NCBI RefSeq assembly: GCF_000369045.1
Contig: NZ_KB849785.1
Location: forward strand, 1 to 55,986
Origin: Acinetobacter pittii ATCC 19004 = CIP 70.29
Lineage (GTDB): Bacteria > Pseudomonadota > Gammaproteobacteria > Pseudomonadales > Moraxellaceae
Direction: 5' to 3'
Length of the DNA: 55,986 bases
The notes under the pieces are model-generated. The model was given only the letters and a program-made list of their open reading frames with translations, made no database searches and was not told the origin of the DNA. Position 1 is the stretch's first letter. Every line of letters begins with the position of its first letter. A program made the position numbers and the translations under genes. Shown piece by piece: positions 37,535 through 49,471 of this stretch.

Positions 37535-37694
37535 ATTGAAACTCCCAAAAATGATCTTTCTATAAAGGTCCGCGATTTTATTGTGCAATGTTTACGCTGT
37601 CAATGAAAAACCAAGAAAGTTTTGTATTTAACCCAAATTTTTAATCTCTTCTCTTCTTTTTATCACAGTCATAATTCAGTGCAATATATAGCTT

Positions 37695-38130
37695 TAAAAG
37701 TTATACACAAAGTAATTGTCTATTTTTATTAGAACTTTTAATATATACACACCTTATATACATATTTATCAACAAAACAAGATACCATCTTGGTTTGGAT
37801 TTGCTGTATTTGAATTTAAATTCATATTTTGCAGTTATCCACAAAAGATCACCACCCTATTAAATAAATTCAAATTTAGAAATTTAAATTTATTCTTATT
37901 AGGGGTAACTTTTTCTGTGGATTTTGCACTTTTAAATTTAAAAAACATATATTTGAGTTGTTGATAACTCTGTTTTTACTATATTTATGGATTGTGGATA
38001 AGTTTATGTGTTAATTTATCCACAGCTTGTGCAAAAAGTTATACACAAACCATTTTGAATTTAAATTTATTCACAAGAGATTTCTTTTTAGACAAAATCA
38101 ACTGAAATCGCCATGACAGATGTGGATAAC
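37695..38130. other. oriC: Chromosomal replication origin oriC
   Basis: This AT-rich rpmH-dnaA intergenic region has seven matches to TTATNCACA: 37701-37709 plus, 37835-37843 plus, 37993-38001 minus, 38016-38024 plus, 38039-38047 plus, 38067-38075 plus and 38121-38129 minus. The run 37710-37780 is almost pure A/T and may be the unwinding element. Perfect copies of TTTRAATTYAAA start at 37809, 37931, 38054 and 38182, the same palindrome as in the mltB-purK block. The location beside dnaA is the standard origin position. Confidence 0.92.
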
Positions 38131-38215
38131 TTGGTTAGAATGGCGACCCCTTCTCATCAGGAAGGGTTAATCTTTAGATTATTTGAATTTAAAAACGCAG
38201 AAATAGGGGATACAC

Positions 38216-39625
38216 ATGCTTTGGACAGACTGCTTAACTCGCTTGCGACAAGAGCTCTCTGATAACGTCTTTGCGATGTGGATTCGCCCATTAGTTGCTG
38301 AAGAAGTAGAAGGGACACTGCGTCTTTATGCACCTAATCCTTATTGGACGCGTTACATTCAAGAGAACCATCTAGAATTAATTTCTATATTGGCCGAACA
38401 GTTATCAGAAGGACGAGTACGTCAGGTTGAGATTTTAGTTGATTCTCGTCCTGGTAGTATTTTGTCATCAGGTGAGCAGCCAGCAACTACAACTGCTGCT
38501 TTGCAAACTGCGCCCCAACAAAGTATTAAAGTAAAAAAAGAACCAGATTCTATTTCCAGTTCACCTACTACTAATAGTGTAGTGAACCCAAAAACACCGA
38601 AAAAGAAACTATTAAACCCCCAATTTACTTTTTCTTTATTTGTTGAAGGCCGTTCGAACCAGATGGCTGCTGAAACATGTAGAAAGGTATTAACACAATT
38701 AGGTGCTTCACAGCATAACCCTTTATTCTTATATGGTCCGACAGGATTGGGTAAGACTCACTTGATGCAGGCAGTTGGTAATGCTTTATTGCAAGCCAAG
38801 CCTAATGCACGGGTGATGTATATGACCTCTGAGAGCTTCGTTCAGGATTTTGTAAGTTCTTTGCAAAAAGGCAAAGTTGAAGAATTTAAGAAAAATTGCC
38901 GTTCTTTAGATTTATTGTTGGTCGATGATATTCATCTTTTAGCTGGTAAAGAAGCAAGCTTGGTTGAATTTTTCTATACATTCAATGCATTACTTGATGA
39001 ATCTAAACAGATTATTTTAACTTCAGATCGTTATCCAAAAGAATTGACCGAGTTGGATCCACGTTTGGTTTCACGCTTTTCTTGGGGACTTTCTGTAGGC
39101 GTTGAACCGCCAGATATTGAAACTCGTATCGAAATTCTATTGAAAAAAGCCGAAAATAGCGGCGTTGATTTACCTCGAAATTGTGCATTATTTATTGCAC
39201 AACAAGTAGTTGCCAACGTACGTGAACTTGAAGGCGCACTCAATAAAGTCGTCGCAATTTCTCGTTTTAAAGGTGCACCAATTGACCTTGATGTTGTCCG
39301 CGAGTCTTTAAAAGATGTGTTGGCAATCCGTGCACGTACAATTAGTGTAGAAAATATCCAACGTGTGGTTAGTGAATATTTCCGTATTCCTTTAAAAGAA
39401 TTGGTAGGACCAAAGCGGACTCGAATCTATGCGCGACCACGTCAGTTAGCAATGGGACTTGCTCGTGAGTTGACTGGTGATAGTTTTCCCGAAATTGGAA
39501 TGGCTTTTGGTGGACGTGACCACAGTACAGTCATGCATGCTTGCGAAAAAGTAGTAAGTCTACGTGAAGAAGATCCGATTTTTGACGAAGATTATAAAAA
39601 TCTATTACGTCTACTCCAGAGTTAA
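38216..39625 (+). CDS. dnaA: Chromosomal replication initiator DnaA
   Basis: A 469-residue AAA+ initiator that binds DnaA boxes and opens oriC. Domain I (1-85, MLWTDCLTRLRQELSDNVFAMWIRPL) is followed by a variable linker (86-135). The ATPase domain has Walker A GPTGLGKTH (about 174-182) and Walker B LLLVDDIHLLAG. The C-terminal DNA-binding domain has GGRDHSTVMHACEKV. AGGGGA precedes the ATG. A 12-mer palindrome (38182-38193) lies just upstream of the SD, where it could affect expression. It starts the dnaA-dnaN-recF-gyrB cluster. Confidence 0.98.
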   Translation: MLWTDCLTRLRQELSDNVFAMWIRPLVAEEVEGTLRLYAPNPYWTRYIQENHLELISILAEQLSEGRVRQVEILVDSRPGSILSSGEQPATTTAALQTAPQQSIKVKKEPDSISSSPTTNSVVNPKTPKKKLLNPQFTFSLFVEGRSNQMAAETCRKVLTQLGASQHNPLFLYGPTGLGKTHLMQAVGNALLQAKPNARVMYMTSESFVQDFVSSLQKGKVEEFKKNCRSLDLLLVDDIHLLAGKEASLVEFFYTFNALLDESKQIILTSDRYPKELTELDPRLVSRFSWGLSVGVEPPDIETRIEILLKKAENSGVDLPRNCALFIAQQVVANVRELEGALNKVVAISRFKGAPIDLDVVRESLKDVLAIRARTISVENIQRVVSEYFRIPLKELVGPKRTRIYARPRQLAMGLARELTGDSFPEIGMAFGGRDHSTVMHACEKVVSLREEDPIFDEDYKNLLRLLQS

Positions 39626-39722
39626 TGAAATGATAAGACGTTGTTGCAAAGTCTACGTAAGTGCAGCATAGTACACAGCTAAAAAATGAAATATTTGCTC
39701 CAAGTTGCTAGAGGAATGAATC

Positions 39723-40871
39723 GTGCGTTTGAAAATCGCTAAAGAAAGCTTACTCAATGTTTTATCGCATGTTGTCGGTGCGGTAGAACGTCGTCATACA
39801 TTGAATATCCTTTCAAACGTCAAAATTCAGACTAATGCTCAGGCACTCACCATTACCGGTTCTGATTTAGAAGTCGAGCTGGTTGCCAGTACTGTTTTAA
39901 CAGAAGGGGCATGCATTGAAGCAGGTGAAACAACTGTTCCTGCTCGTAAGTTGATGGAAATTTGTAAATCATTGCCTACAGCTGCATTGATTGACTTACA
40001 AATTACAGAAGATCAAAGATGTATTTTAAAATCTGGTAATAGCCGTTTTGTATTAGGTACTTTACCGGCAGAAGATTATCCATTATTGACCACTGAAAAT
40101 AGTCAAGGTACACAAGTACAGGTCACTCAACGTGAGTTAAAGCGTTTATTTGAAAAAACGGCTTTTGCTATGGCCGTACAAGATGTACGTTTCTATTTAA
40201 CGGGTACTTTATTAGAAATTGATGAAAATCAATTACGTGCAGTAACAACAGATGGTCACCGTTTAGCACTTTGTGAAATTACTGCTTCTTCTACATCATC
40301 TCAATTGGTCCAAGCAATTGTGCCTCGTAAAGCTGTTGGTGAATTACAGCGTTTACTTAGCATTGAAGATGAACAATTAACGTTGCTGATTGGTCGCGAA
40401 TTGTTAAATGTCACAATTAATACGCCAAGCCGTGACAAAGAGCAGGGCGATATCACTGTTCGCTTTACTACAAAGTTGATTGATGGAAAATTCCCTGATT
40501 ATCGTCGTGTAATTCCACGTGGTGGCGATAAACATGTGTTAATTAGCCATGATGTGTTCAAACAATCATTACAACGTGTCGCAATTTTGAGTAATGAGAA
40601 ATTACGTGGTGTTTTCTTGAATTTTAATCAAGATTCTTTACAGCTACGTGCAAATAACCCTGAACAAGACGAAGCGATTGAAGATTTAGCGATTCAATAT
40701 CAAAACATACCGCTTGAAATGTCATTTAATGCGCAATATTTGCTGGATGTTTTAGGTGTGCTTGATGGTGATGATGTAAATATGAGCATGACTGAGGCAA
40801 ACCAATCTGTATTGGTTCAAGATCCGGCACATCCTGATCAAACCTATGTCGTTATGCCGATGCGTGTATAA
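39723..40871 (+). CDS. dnaN: DNA polymerase III sliding clamp (beta subunit)
   Basis: A 382-residue protein forming the ring-shaped dimer that tethers polymerase to DNA. The clamp repeats are present in order, starting [30 protein letters not shown] and ending [16 protein letters not shown]. The start codon is GTG with AGAGGA upstream. It lies 97 bp after dnaA and 14 bp before recF. Confidence 0.97.
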   Translation: MRLKIAKESLLNVLSHVVGAVERRHTLNILSNVKIQTNAQALTITGSDLEVELVASTVLTEGACIEAGETTVPARKLMEICKSLPTAALIDLQITEDQRCILKSGNSRFVLGTLPAEDYPLLTTENSQGTQVQVTQRELKRLFEKTAFAMAVQDVRFYLTGTLLEIDENQLRAVTTDGHRLALCEITASSTSSQLVQAIVPRKAVGELQRLLSIEDEQLTLLIGRELLNVTINTPSRDKEQGDITVRFTTKLIDGKFPDYRRVIPRGGDKHVLISHDVFKQSLQRVAILSNEKLRGVFLNFNQDSLQLRANNPEQDEAIEDLAIQYQNIPLEMSFNAQYLLDVLGVLDGDDVNMSMTEANQSVLVQDPAHPDQTYVVMPMRV

Positions 40872-40885
40872 TCTGGCTATCTAAT

Positions 40886-41968
40886 ATGCATCTTACGCGT
40901 TTAAATATTGAACGTGTGCGTAATTTAAAAACGGTTGCACTCCAAGGGTTGCAACCGTTTAATGTATTTTATGGCGCTAACGGTTCAGGAAAAACTTCAA
41001 TACTGGAAGCAATCCATTTGCTTGCAACAGGGCGGTCGTTCCGCACCCACATACCTAAAAATTATATTCAATACTCTGCTGAAGATGCGATTGTTTTTGC
41101 GCAATCTGCAACTGAAAAAATTGGCATGCAAAAGTTGGCCTCTGGTGAGCAGTTGATGAAGGTCAATGGCGATACAGTGGCTACACAAGGACAACTCGCT
41201 AAACTGCTTCCTTTGCAGCATATTGATCCACAAAGTACCGATATTATTGACCATGGGGCGAAACCTCGGCGCCAGCTTTTAGATTGGCTGATGTTCCACG
41301 TGGAACCTGAGTTTTATTTTGCTTGGCAATATTATTCTCGTGCATTAAAGCAGCGTAATACTTTACTTAAAACCAGACGGAATATTTCTCTAGCGGATTT
41401 AGAGCCGTGGAATAAAATGTTGAGTGATTATGGTGAAATTTTACACTCTCAGCGTTTAAGTATTGTGGAACAATGGAATGTCTTTTTTCAAAATGATTTA
41501 AGTCAATTGCTACCTGATCTAGAGATTGAACTGGAATATAGTCCCGGTTTTCATACAGAGCAGGGACTCATGCAAGACTTGCTGAATCAACACCAAAAAG
41601 ACATCGAACGACGCTATACCGAATATGGCCCACATCGTGCAGATTTGCGCTTAAAAACCCCGTTTGGACATGCTGATGTAGTTTTATCAAGAGGTCAGAA
41701 AAAACTCTTGATTATTGCCTTAAAACTGTCACAAATTGCAATGTTACATGCGAGTAATAAGGAAACTGTGGTATTATTAGATGATCTGACAGCAGAATTA
41801 GACTTAACCGCACAACAACGTTTAATTGAACGATTAAGCCAACTTGGTAGCCAGGTTTTTATGACAACTTTAGATCATGCATCGGTAAAAAAACACTTAC
41901 ATGATCTGTCTATTTCATATCAATTATTCAATGTTGAATCCGGTCAAGTTAGTCTTGCTTCACCATAA
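40886..41968 (+). CDS. recF: DNA replication/repair protein RecF
   Basis: A 360-residue SMC-like ATPase that loads RecA at gaps with RecO and RecR. Walker A is [15 protein letters not shown] (about 30-44), the signature region is [16 protein letters not shown], and Walker B is [12 protein letters not shown]. It contains a parS site in frame (encoding MFHVEP, 41292-41307). Its short distance from dnaN suggests co-transcription. Confidence 0.96.
   Translation: MHLTRLNIERVRNLKTVALQGLQPFNVFYGANGSGKTSILEAIHLLATGRSFRTHIPKNYIQYSAEDAIVFAQSATEKIGMQKLASGEQLMKVNGDTVATQGQLAKLLPLQHIDPQSTDIIDHGAKPRRQLLDWLMFHVEPEFYFAWQYYSRALKQRNTLLKTRRNISLADLEPWNKMLSDYGEILHSQRLSIVEQWNVFFQNDLSQLLPDLEIELEYSPGFHTEQGLMQDLLNQHQKDIERRYTEYGPHRADLRLKTPFGHADVVLSRGQKKLLIIALKLSQIAMLHASNKETVVLLDDLTAELDLTAQQRLIERLSQLGSQVFMTTLDHASVKKHLHDLSISYQLFNVESGQVSLASP
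41292..41307. promoter_or_regulatory. parS: parS site within recF
   Basis: TGTTCCACGTGGAACC matches the parS form TGTTCCACGTGGAACA except for the last base. It is embedded in coding sequence 3 kb from oriC. Confidence 0.88.
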
Positions 41969-42011
41969 TTTTTTGATGTTACCCATCTTTGAATAAACCT
42001 ATATTTGCTAG

Positions 42012-44489
<2,478 letters not shown>

Positions 44490-44524
44490 TTCATAACATG
44501 ATTCTAAATCAGTCTAGGGAGAGA

Positions 44525-44917
44525 ATGATGAGTCAGAAATTATTAGCTAGCCTATTAATTTCATGTGTGTTTTTAGGAAGTTCTGCTGTTTGGGCGGCAG
44601 ACCTAGAAACGAATATGAAAACTTTAGCGAAGAGTACTAAAGCATTTGCTGAAGCGAAAGATGCTGATAACGCGAAAAAACAGCTTGTTGTAATGCGTGA
44701 AGCAGCAGTTTCTTCTAAGCAATATTTGCCGCATAAACTCGAAGGTTTGCCATCAGAAAATGTAAAGGTAAAAGAGTACCAAGCTGGTTTAGATCAGCTT
44801 GTTGCCGAAATTGATAAAGTAACTGTTTTAGTTGAGCAAGGACAATTAGATCAAGCCAAAACTGAAGCAATTAATTTAGTCAAAATACGAAATGAAAATC
44901 ATAAAAAATTTAGGTAA
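44525..44917 (+). CDS. cybC: Periplasmic cytochrome b562
   Basis: A 130-residue precursor of a four-helix heme protein. The signal peptide ends VWA|A. The mature start ADLETNMKTL closely matches E. coli cytochrome b562 (ADLEDNMETL), placing heme ligand Met7 exactly. The C-terminal helix ends VKIRNENHKKFR, placing the heme His, with Arg four residues either side as in E. coli. Heme b binding is therefore likely; there is no CxxCH. ATG 44525 (or the next codon) follows GGGAGAGA. It may be read through from gyrB, which ends 35 bp before. Confidence 0.88.
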   Translation: MMSQKLLASLLISCVFLGSSAVWAADLETNMKTLAKSTKAFAEAKDADNAKKQLVVMREAAVSSKQYLPHKLEGLPSENVKVKEYQAGLDQLVAEIDKVTVLVEQGQLDQAKTEAINLVKIRNENHKKFR

Positions 44918-44932
44918 TTGATTTTTTATGGT

Positions 44933-44962
44933 AAAGGGCTAATCATCATTAGCCCTTTTTTG
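44933..44962 (+). terminator. Intrinsic terminator after cytochrome b562
   Basis: AAAGGGCTAA-TCATCA-TTAGCCCTTTTTT, 15 nt after the stop. Confidence 0.93.
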
Positions 44963-45052
44963 TATCCGAAAAAAGTATTTTGTTTAACAAGTAAACTATT
45001 CGAAGTTATATTCTCTATGCGGTACTTACTAATAACAATAGGAAATATAATT

Positions 45053-45979
45053 ATGAAAAAAATACAAAAACTCTTATGTATTGGAATCATATTTTTTAAT
45101 TGTTTATTTCAACTGCATGCTGCCATAGCCCCCACCTTTTATGGAAAATTAGTATTTCATCGTTATAGTGATTATGAGGCATGGGACAGTAAGCTTTATC
45201 TTTATAACTTCACAACACAGCAGACCACATTACTCGGCGCAAATTGGAAAATTGACCATATGATGAATGGCCATTTCTCTCCAGATGGAAAATGGTTAAC
45301 GTTTATGGGAGTGAATTCTGGACAGCATTATGGCGATGCATGGGATGTGTATGTTTGGAAAGTCGGAAGCACTGAGTTACCCATTAACCTAACTCAGGGC
45401 AATAATAAGCGCGATGAAGACCCTAAATTTATAGATAACCAGCGTATTATTTTTAAACAAAATGGCGATCTAAAAATTATTAAAATGACGGATCGGACGA
45501 TGACTTCTGTGACTCAAAATGGTTGGGATATAGAAGAATCGATGCCTTATCCGATGGTGAATACCACTCAAATTTTGTATGCAAAAGGTGCTGGAAATAA
45601 TTCTAGAATTTTTAGTATTGATCAGTCGGGTGCTTATGATACACAACTGACCAATATCGCTTCATATTATCCAGTATGGTGGCAAGGAAGTCGGTTCTTA
45701 TATGTGCGCTGGTATAGCCCAACAAATCCTCATGACCAGATCTATATTTATGATATGGCTAATAAACAAACTACACGTTTGCCATTTAACAACACTAATT
45801 ATGATACTTCCGATCCAGCTCCTTTAGATCAGCGTTACATGGTGGTATCTCTTGCAGGACAAACAGGGAGTCGAGGCGGATACGATTTATATATTGCTGA
45901 CAGCTTATCAAGCAGTGTTTGGCCTTTACCGATCAATACCAATTTAAATGAATTAGGGGCTTTTTATACGCCTTACTAA
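45053..45979 (+). CDS. Secreted TolB-like beta-propeller protein
   Basis: A 308-residue exported protein. Signal peptide MKKIQKLLCIGIIFFNCLFQLHA is followed by repeats with WD40-like/PD40 features: KLVFHRYSDYEAWDSKLYLYN, MNGHFSPDGKWLTFMG, DEDPKFIDNQRIIFK, SMPYPMVNTTQILYAKG and QIYIYDMANKQTTRLP. The pattern of strand-turn-strand about every 45 residues predicts a six-bladed propeller like the TolB C-terminal domain, without TolB's N-terminal domain. ATG 45053 is chosen at the signal peptide; the frame is open further upstream across a terminator. Partner or ligand unknown. Confidence 0.82.
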   Translation: MKKIQKLLCIGIIFFNCLFQLHAAIAPTFYGKLVFHRYSDYEAWDSKLYLYNFTTQQTTLLGANWKIDHMMNGHFSPDGKWLTFMGVNSGQHYGDAWDVYVWKVGSTELPINLTQGNNKRDEDPKFIDNQRIIFKQNGDLKIIKMTDRTMTSVTQNGWDIEESMPYPMVNTTQILYAKGAGNNSRIFSIDQSGAYDTQLTNIASYYPVWWQGSRFLYVRWYSPTNPHDQIYIYDMANKQTTRLPFNNTNYDTSDPAPLDQRYMVVSLAGQTGSRGGYDLYIADSLSSSVWPLPINTNLNELGAFYTPY

Positions 45980-45983
45980 TCAA

Positions 45984-46016
45984 TAAAAAAGCCGATTAAG
46001 AAATCGGCTTTTTTAT
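45984..46016. terminator. Bidirectional terminator between propeller gene and yheS
   Basis: AAAAAAGCCGATT-AAGA-AATCGGCTTTTTT lies between convergent genes. Confidence 0.94.
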
Positions 46017-46029
46017 TTTAGAAAATGGA

Positions 46030-47958
46030 TTAATCAAAAGAAGCTTCCATTTCTTCTAATTCCATCATGAGTTCCAAAAGCTGCTCTTCGTGTTGCTCAA
46101 GTTTAGCTTTCAGCTCTGTCTGCTCATTCATAAGTTTGAGTAGATCATCCTTACGTGCAGCCTCATATAAAGATGTGTCTGCTAAGGATTCTTCAATTTT
46201 GGCAAGCTGCGGTTGTAGCTTTTCAATTTGAGACTCAACTTTTTCAATATTTTTACGAATAGGTCGAGTCTGTTCACGACGGCGAGCTGCTTCTTTACGC
46301 TGTGCTTCTTTATCAACTTTAGCAGGCGCTGGAGCGGCAGAGGGAGAGTTGTTCTGTGCGACAGCAGTCTGAGCATTGATTTGTTGCTGACGGGCTTCAC
46401 GTAGCCATTTAGCATAGTCCTGTAAATCACCCTCGAACTCAGTACATTTACCGCCGTGTACTAAAAGAAGCTCATCACATACACTTGCAATAAGTTGACG
46501 TTCGTGGGAAACCAGAACAACAGCACCTTCAAAATCTTGTAATGCCATGCTCAGTGCATGACGCATATCAAGATCTAAATGGTTTGTTGGTTCATCGAGA
46601 ATTAAAACATTTGGACGCTGCCATACAATGAGTGCTAGGGCTAAACGAGCGCGTTCTCCACCAGAAAAGCTTTCGCATGGTGTATCCATGCGTTCACCAC
46701 TAAATCCAAAACTACCTAAGAAAGAACGTAGGGTGGCTTCACTGATTTGTTTATCTGCTATACGGGCAAGCTGTAGCATTGGGCTAGCGTGACCATCTAA
46801 AGCATCCATCTGGTGCTGGGCAAAGTAACCAATATTAAGAAGCTCGGAAGCTTTACGTTCACCTGCCAAGAGCGGTAAATCACCAACCAAGCTCTTAATC
46901 AATGTTGACTTACCTGCGCCGTTCATACCCAGTAAACCAATACGTGAGTTTGGTGTAATTTGTAATCTGATTTTTTCGGCTATCTGTTTATCACCATAAC
47001 CAATGCTGGCATTATCTAAAGTCAGCAAAGGTGAACTCATTTTAGTCGGTTCACGAAAACTAAATGTAAACGGCGTATCTACATGGGCTGGTGCAAGTTG
47101 CTGCATGCGCTCAAGTTGTTTAATACGACTTTGTGCTTGACGAGCTTTAGTCGCTTTTGCTTTAAAACGATCAATAAACTTTTGTAAGTGAGCACGTGTT
47201 TCTTGCTGCTTTTCAAAAGCTTGTTGTTGTTGAGCAAGACGTTCACTACGTGTGGTTTCAAATGTAGAGTAGTTTCCGGTGTAAAGTGTGAGTTCTTGAT
47301 TTTCAATGTGAAGAATATGATCTGTAATCGCATCTAAAAAGTCGCGGTCATGCGAAATTAGAATGAGTGTGCCTTCATAGGCTTTAAGCCAATCTTCTAA
47401 CCACAGAATTGCATCCAAATCTAAGTGGTTTGTTGGTTCATCCAGTAAGAGTAGATCAGAACGACTCATGAGTGTACGCGCTAAATTTAAACGCATACGC
47501 CATCCACCTGAGAAGCTCTCAACATTCAAACGTAATTGATTTTCTAGAAAACCAAGGCCTGCCATGAGCTGCGCAGCTTTAGAGGGCGCTGAATAACCAT
47601 GGATTTCATCAAAACGGCCATGCAATTTAGCCAGTTCAAAATCAGTCAGTTGATCGGGTTGAGCAAGCTTATTTTGTATATCCCAAAACTCTTCATCACC
47701 TGAAAGAACAAAATCAATTGCAGGCATATCTAGGGCTTTCACTTCTTGGGCCATATGCGCCACGGTCCAGCCTGTAGGACGAGTAAGTGAACCTTCATCT
47801 GCACCTAAACTTCCAAGTAGTGCAGCAAATAAGGTCGATTTACCCGCGCCATTTACACCAGTTAGACCAATCTTCCAACCTGGGTGTAATTGCATAGACG
47901 CTTTTTGAAATAAAACACGTCCACCGCGGCGTAAAGAAACTTGGTCAAATTGAATCAT
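46030..47958 (-). CDS. yheS: ABC-F ATPase YheS
   Basis: A 642-residue cytoplasmic ABC-F protein with two ATPase domains and no membrane segment. Walker A sites are GVNGAGKST (34-42) and GMNGAGKST. The signature motifs are SGGWRMRLNLA and SGGERARLALA, and each half has LLLDEPTNHLDLD-type Walker B. The inter-domain linker (RSERLAQQQQAFEKQQETRAHLQKFIDRFKAKATKARQ) and a C-terminal coiled coil (about 545-640) match E. coli YheS. ABC-F proteins act on ribosomes; the specific role of YheS is translational quality control by family inference. Confidence 0.93.
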   Translation of the reverse strand: MIQFDQVSLRRGGRVLFQKASMQLHPGWKIGLTGVNGAGKSTLFAALLGSLGADEGSLTRPTGWTVAHMAQEVKALDMPAIDFVLSGDEEFWDIQNKLAQPDQLTDFELAKLHGRFDEIHGYSAPSKAAQLMAGLGFLENQLRLNVESFSGGWRMRLNLARTLMSRSDLLLLDEPTNHLDLDAILWLEDWLKAYEGTLILISHDRDFLDAITDHILHIENQELTLYTGNYSTFETTRSERLAQQQQAFEKQQETRAHLQKFIDRFKAKATKARQAQSRIKQLERMQQLAPAHVDTPFTFSFREPTKMSSPLLTLDNASIGYGDKQIAEKIRLQITPNSRIGLLGMNGAGKSTLIKSLVGDLPLLAGERKASELLNIGYFAQHQMDALDGHASPMLQLARIADKQISEATLRSFLGSFGFSGERMDTPCESFSGGERARLALALIVWQRPNVLILDEPTNHLDLDMRHALSMALQDFEGAVVLVSHERQLIASVCDELLLVHGGKCTEFEGDLQDYAKWLREARQQQINAQTAVAQNNSPSAAPAPAKVDKEAQRKEAARRREQTRPIRKNIEKVESQIEKLQPQLAKIEESLADTSLYEAARKDDLLKLMNEQTELKAKLEQHEEQLLELMMELEEMEASFD

Positions 47959-48211
47959 CTTATTGTATCGAGGTGAATTAAGGATGCTGTATTTTAAAGA
48001 GAACTGCCGATGAAAACAAAACTTTCCGGATTTTAGTGAGCAGGTATTAATAATTAGATATATCCAGACATTCTAAATTTCGCTATTCATCCGAAATTTT
48101 CAAAATATTGAACAAGATAGAATACTTTTAAAAAAATATGGCTAAAATAAAAACAGTTTGAAATTTGGTTGATTAATGAGCTACTAATAAAACTAGACTA
48201 AGGAAAGTCAA

Positions 48212-49216
48212 ATGAAAAAAAGATTGGGGATAATTGGTGCAGTATTTTGCTGTGCTGTGGGGACAGTACATGCTGGGCAAAGTGTCTGTGTGTTTGATTT
48301 ATTAGGAAAGTCAGGTGAATCCTATAAAATGATGGAAGAGTGGGCGCTTGCAGCGAAAGAATGGCAAGCAGATATCACTTTAATTCCATTTCAAGATGAA
48401 GGCTTAGTTGACCGTAGACTGCGTGAAGGAAAATGTGACGCCGCTTATATGACCTCCATGCGGGCGCGAAATTATAATAAATTTGCAGGTTCAATTGATG
48501 CGATTGGAGGGGTAACCAGTAATGCAATTGCTCAAAAAGCTATTAGTTATGTTTTAGATAAGCGTAATAAACATCGCATGGTGGCTGCACAAAATGGAAC
48601 CAATTACGAGGTCGTTGGTATTGTCCAGATTGGATTAGCTTATTTATTTGTGAGAGATAAAAACCTTAATTCAATTGAAAAAGTACGTGGGACTAAGTTT
48701 GCTATTTTGCAATATGACGCAGCACAAAAAATTATGGTGGAAAGCGTTGGCGCTCAGCCCATTCCTTCAGAAATTACCGATTTTGTGAAAAAGTTTAATA
48801 GTGGCCAAGTCGATGCAATTGCGGCACCAGCCTATGCTTATAAACCTTTAGAGATTGGTAAAGGGGTGGGAGTAAAAGGGGCAATGTTTACTTTCCCCGT
48901 AGTTAACGTCACAGGTGATTTAATTGCCCGAAGTGATAAGTTCCCTACAGATTTCGGTATAAAGTCACGTACTTGGTTTATACAAAAATTACCTCAGAAT
49001 TTTGCCATGATAAAGCGGCTAGAAATGGGTGTACCCTCAAAAATTAAAATTAATTTTTCAGCAGAAGACAAAACTAAATATCAAAAAATTTTACGTGAAG
49101 GTCGCCTCAGCTTAACAAAACAAGGTGTATACGATGCAACAATGATGAGTGTGCTAAAGCGTGCCCGCTGTACAGTTGAACGGACAAATTTTGAATGTAC
49201 GCTTAATGGAGAGTAG
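48212..49216 (+). CDS. AdeT-type putative solute-binding protein (copy 1)
   Basis: A 334-residue exported protein with signal peptide 1-21 (VHA|G). The fold pattern resembles periplasmic solute-binding proteins: VCVFDLLGKSGESYKMMEEWALAAKEW, then GKCDAAYMTSMRARNYNKFAGSIDAIGG, and a second lobe AYLFVRDKNLNSIEKVRGTKFAILQYDAAQKIM. Four Cys (CVFD, GKCD, RC, FEC) could make two disulfides. It is the family I know as AdeT (DUF6091), reported in connection with drug efflux, but no membrane helices are present beyond the signal. AAGGAAAG precedes the ATG. It is the first of three tandem paralogues. Confidence 0.82.
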   Translation: MKKRLGIIGAVFCCAVGTVHAGQSVCVFDLLGKSGESYKMMEEWALAAKEWQADITLIPFQDEGLVDRRLREGKCDAAYMTSMRARNYNKFAGSIDAIGGVTSNAIAQKAISYVLDKRNKHRMVAAQNGTNYEVVGIVQIGLAYLFVRDKNLNSIEKVRGTKFAILQYDAAQKIMVESVGAQPIPSEITDFVKKFNSGQVDAIAAPAYAYKPLEIGKGVGVKGAMFTFPVVNVTGDLIARSDKFPTDFGIKSRTWFIQKLPQNFAMIKRLEMGVPSKIKINFSAEDKTKYQKILREGRLSLTKQGVYDATMMSVLKRARCTVERTNFECTLNGE

Positions 49217-49471
49217 TTTATTTTTTAAACACAAAAACGCTACATATATTTCAAAGCTGAATATGGGTATGAAAATTGTGAATATAAAAAATAACTTACG
49301 GAAAATTAGCGATTTTTCCTTTTAATAAATAATTTAAAACCAACAAACAATGGTTCAATGAGATAAAAATATTTGAGTAAAAGCTCTATTTTTTTCTAAA
49401 AAACATGATTAATATCTGTGTTTGAAAGGAAACTTCAAACAAAAAATCTGTTCCGTGGAAGGATGAAGAAA

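Noticed and set aside
37716..37964. Open frame of 82 residues within oriC
   Set aside because: It spans the AT-rich origin with DnaA boxes, has no SD, and its Phe/Ile/Lys composition is what AT-rich DNA gives by chance.
44918..45052. Long N-terminal extension of the beta-propeller frame
   Set aside because: It crosses the cytochrome b562 terminator and precedes a clear signal peptide at 45053, so it is untranslated.
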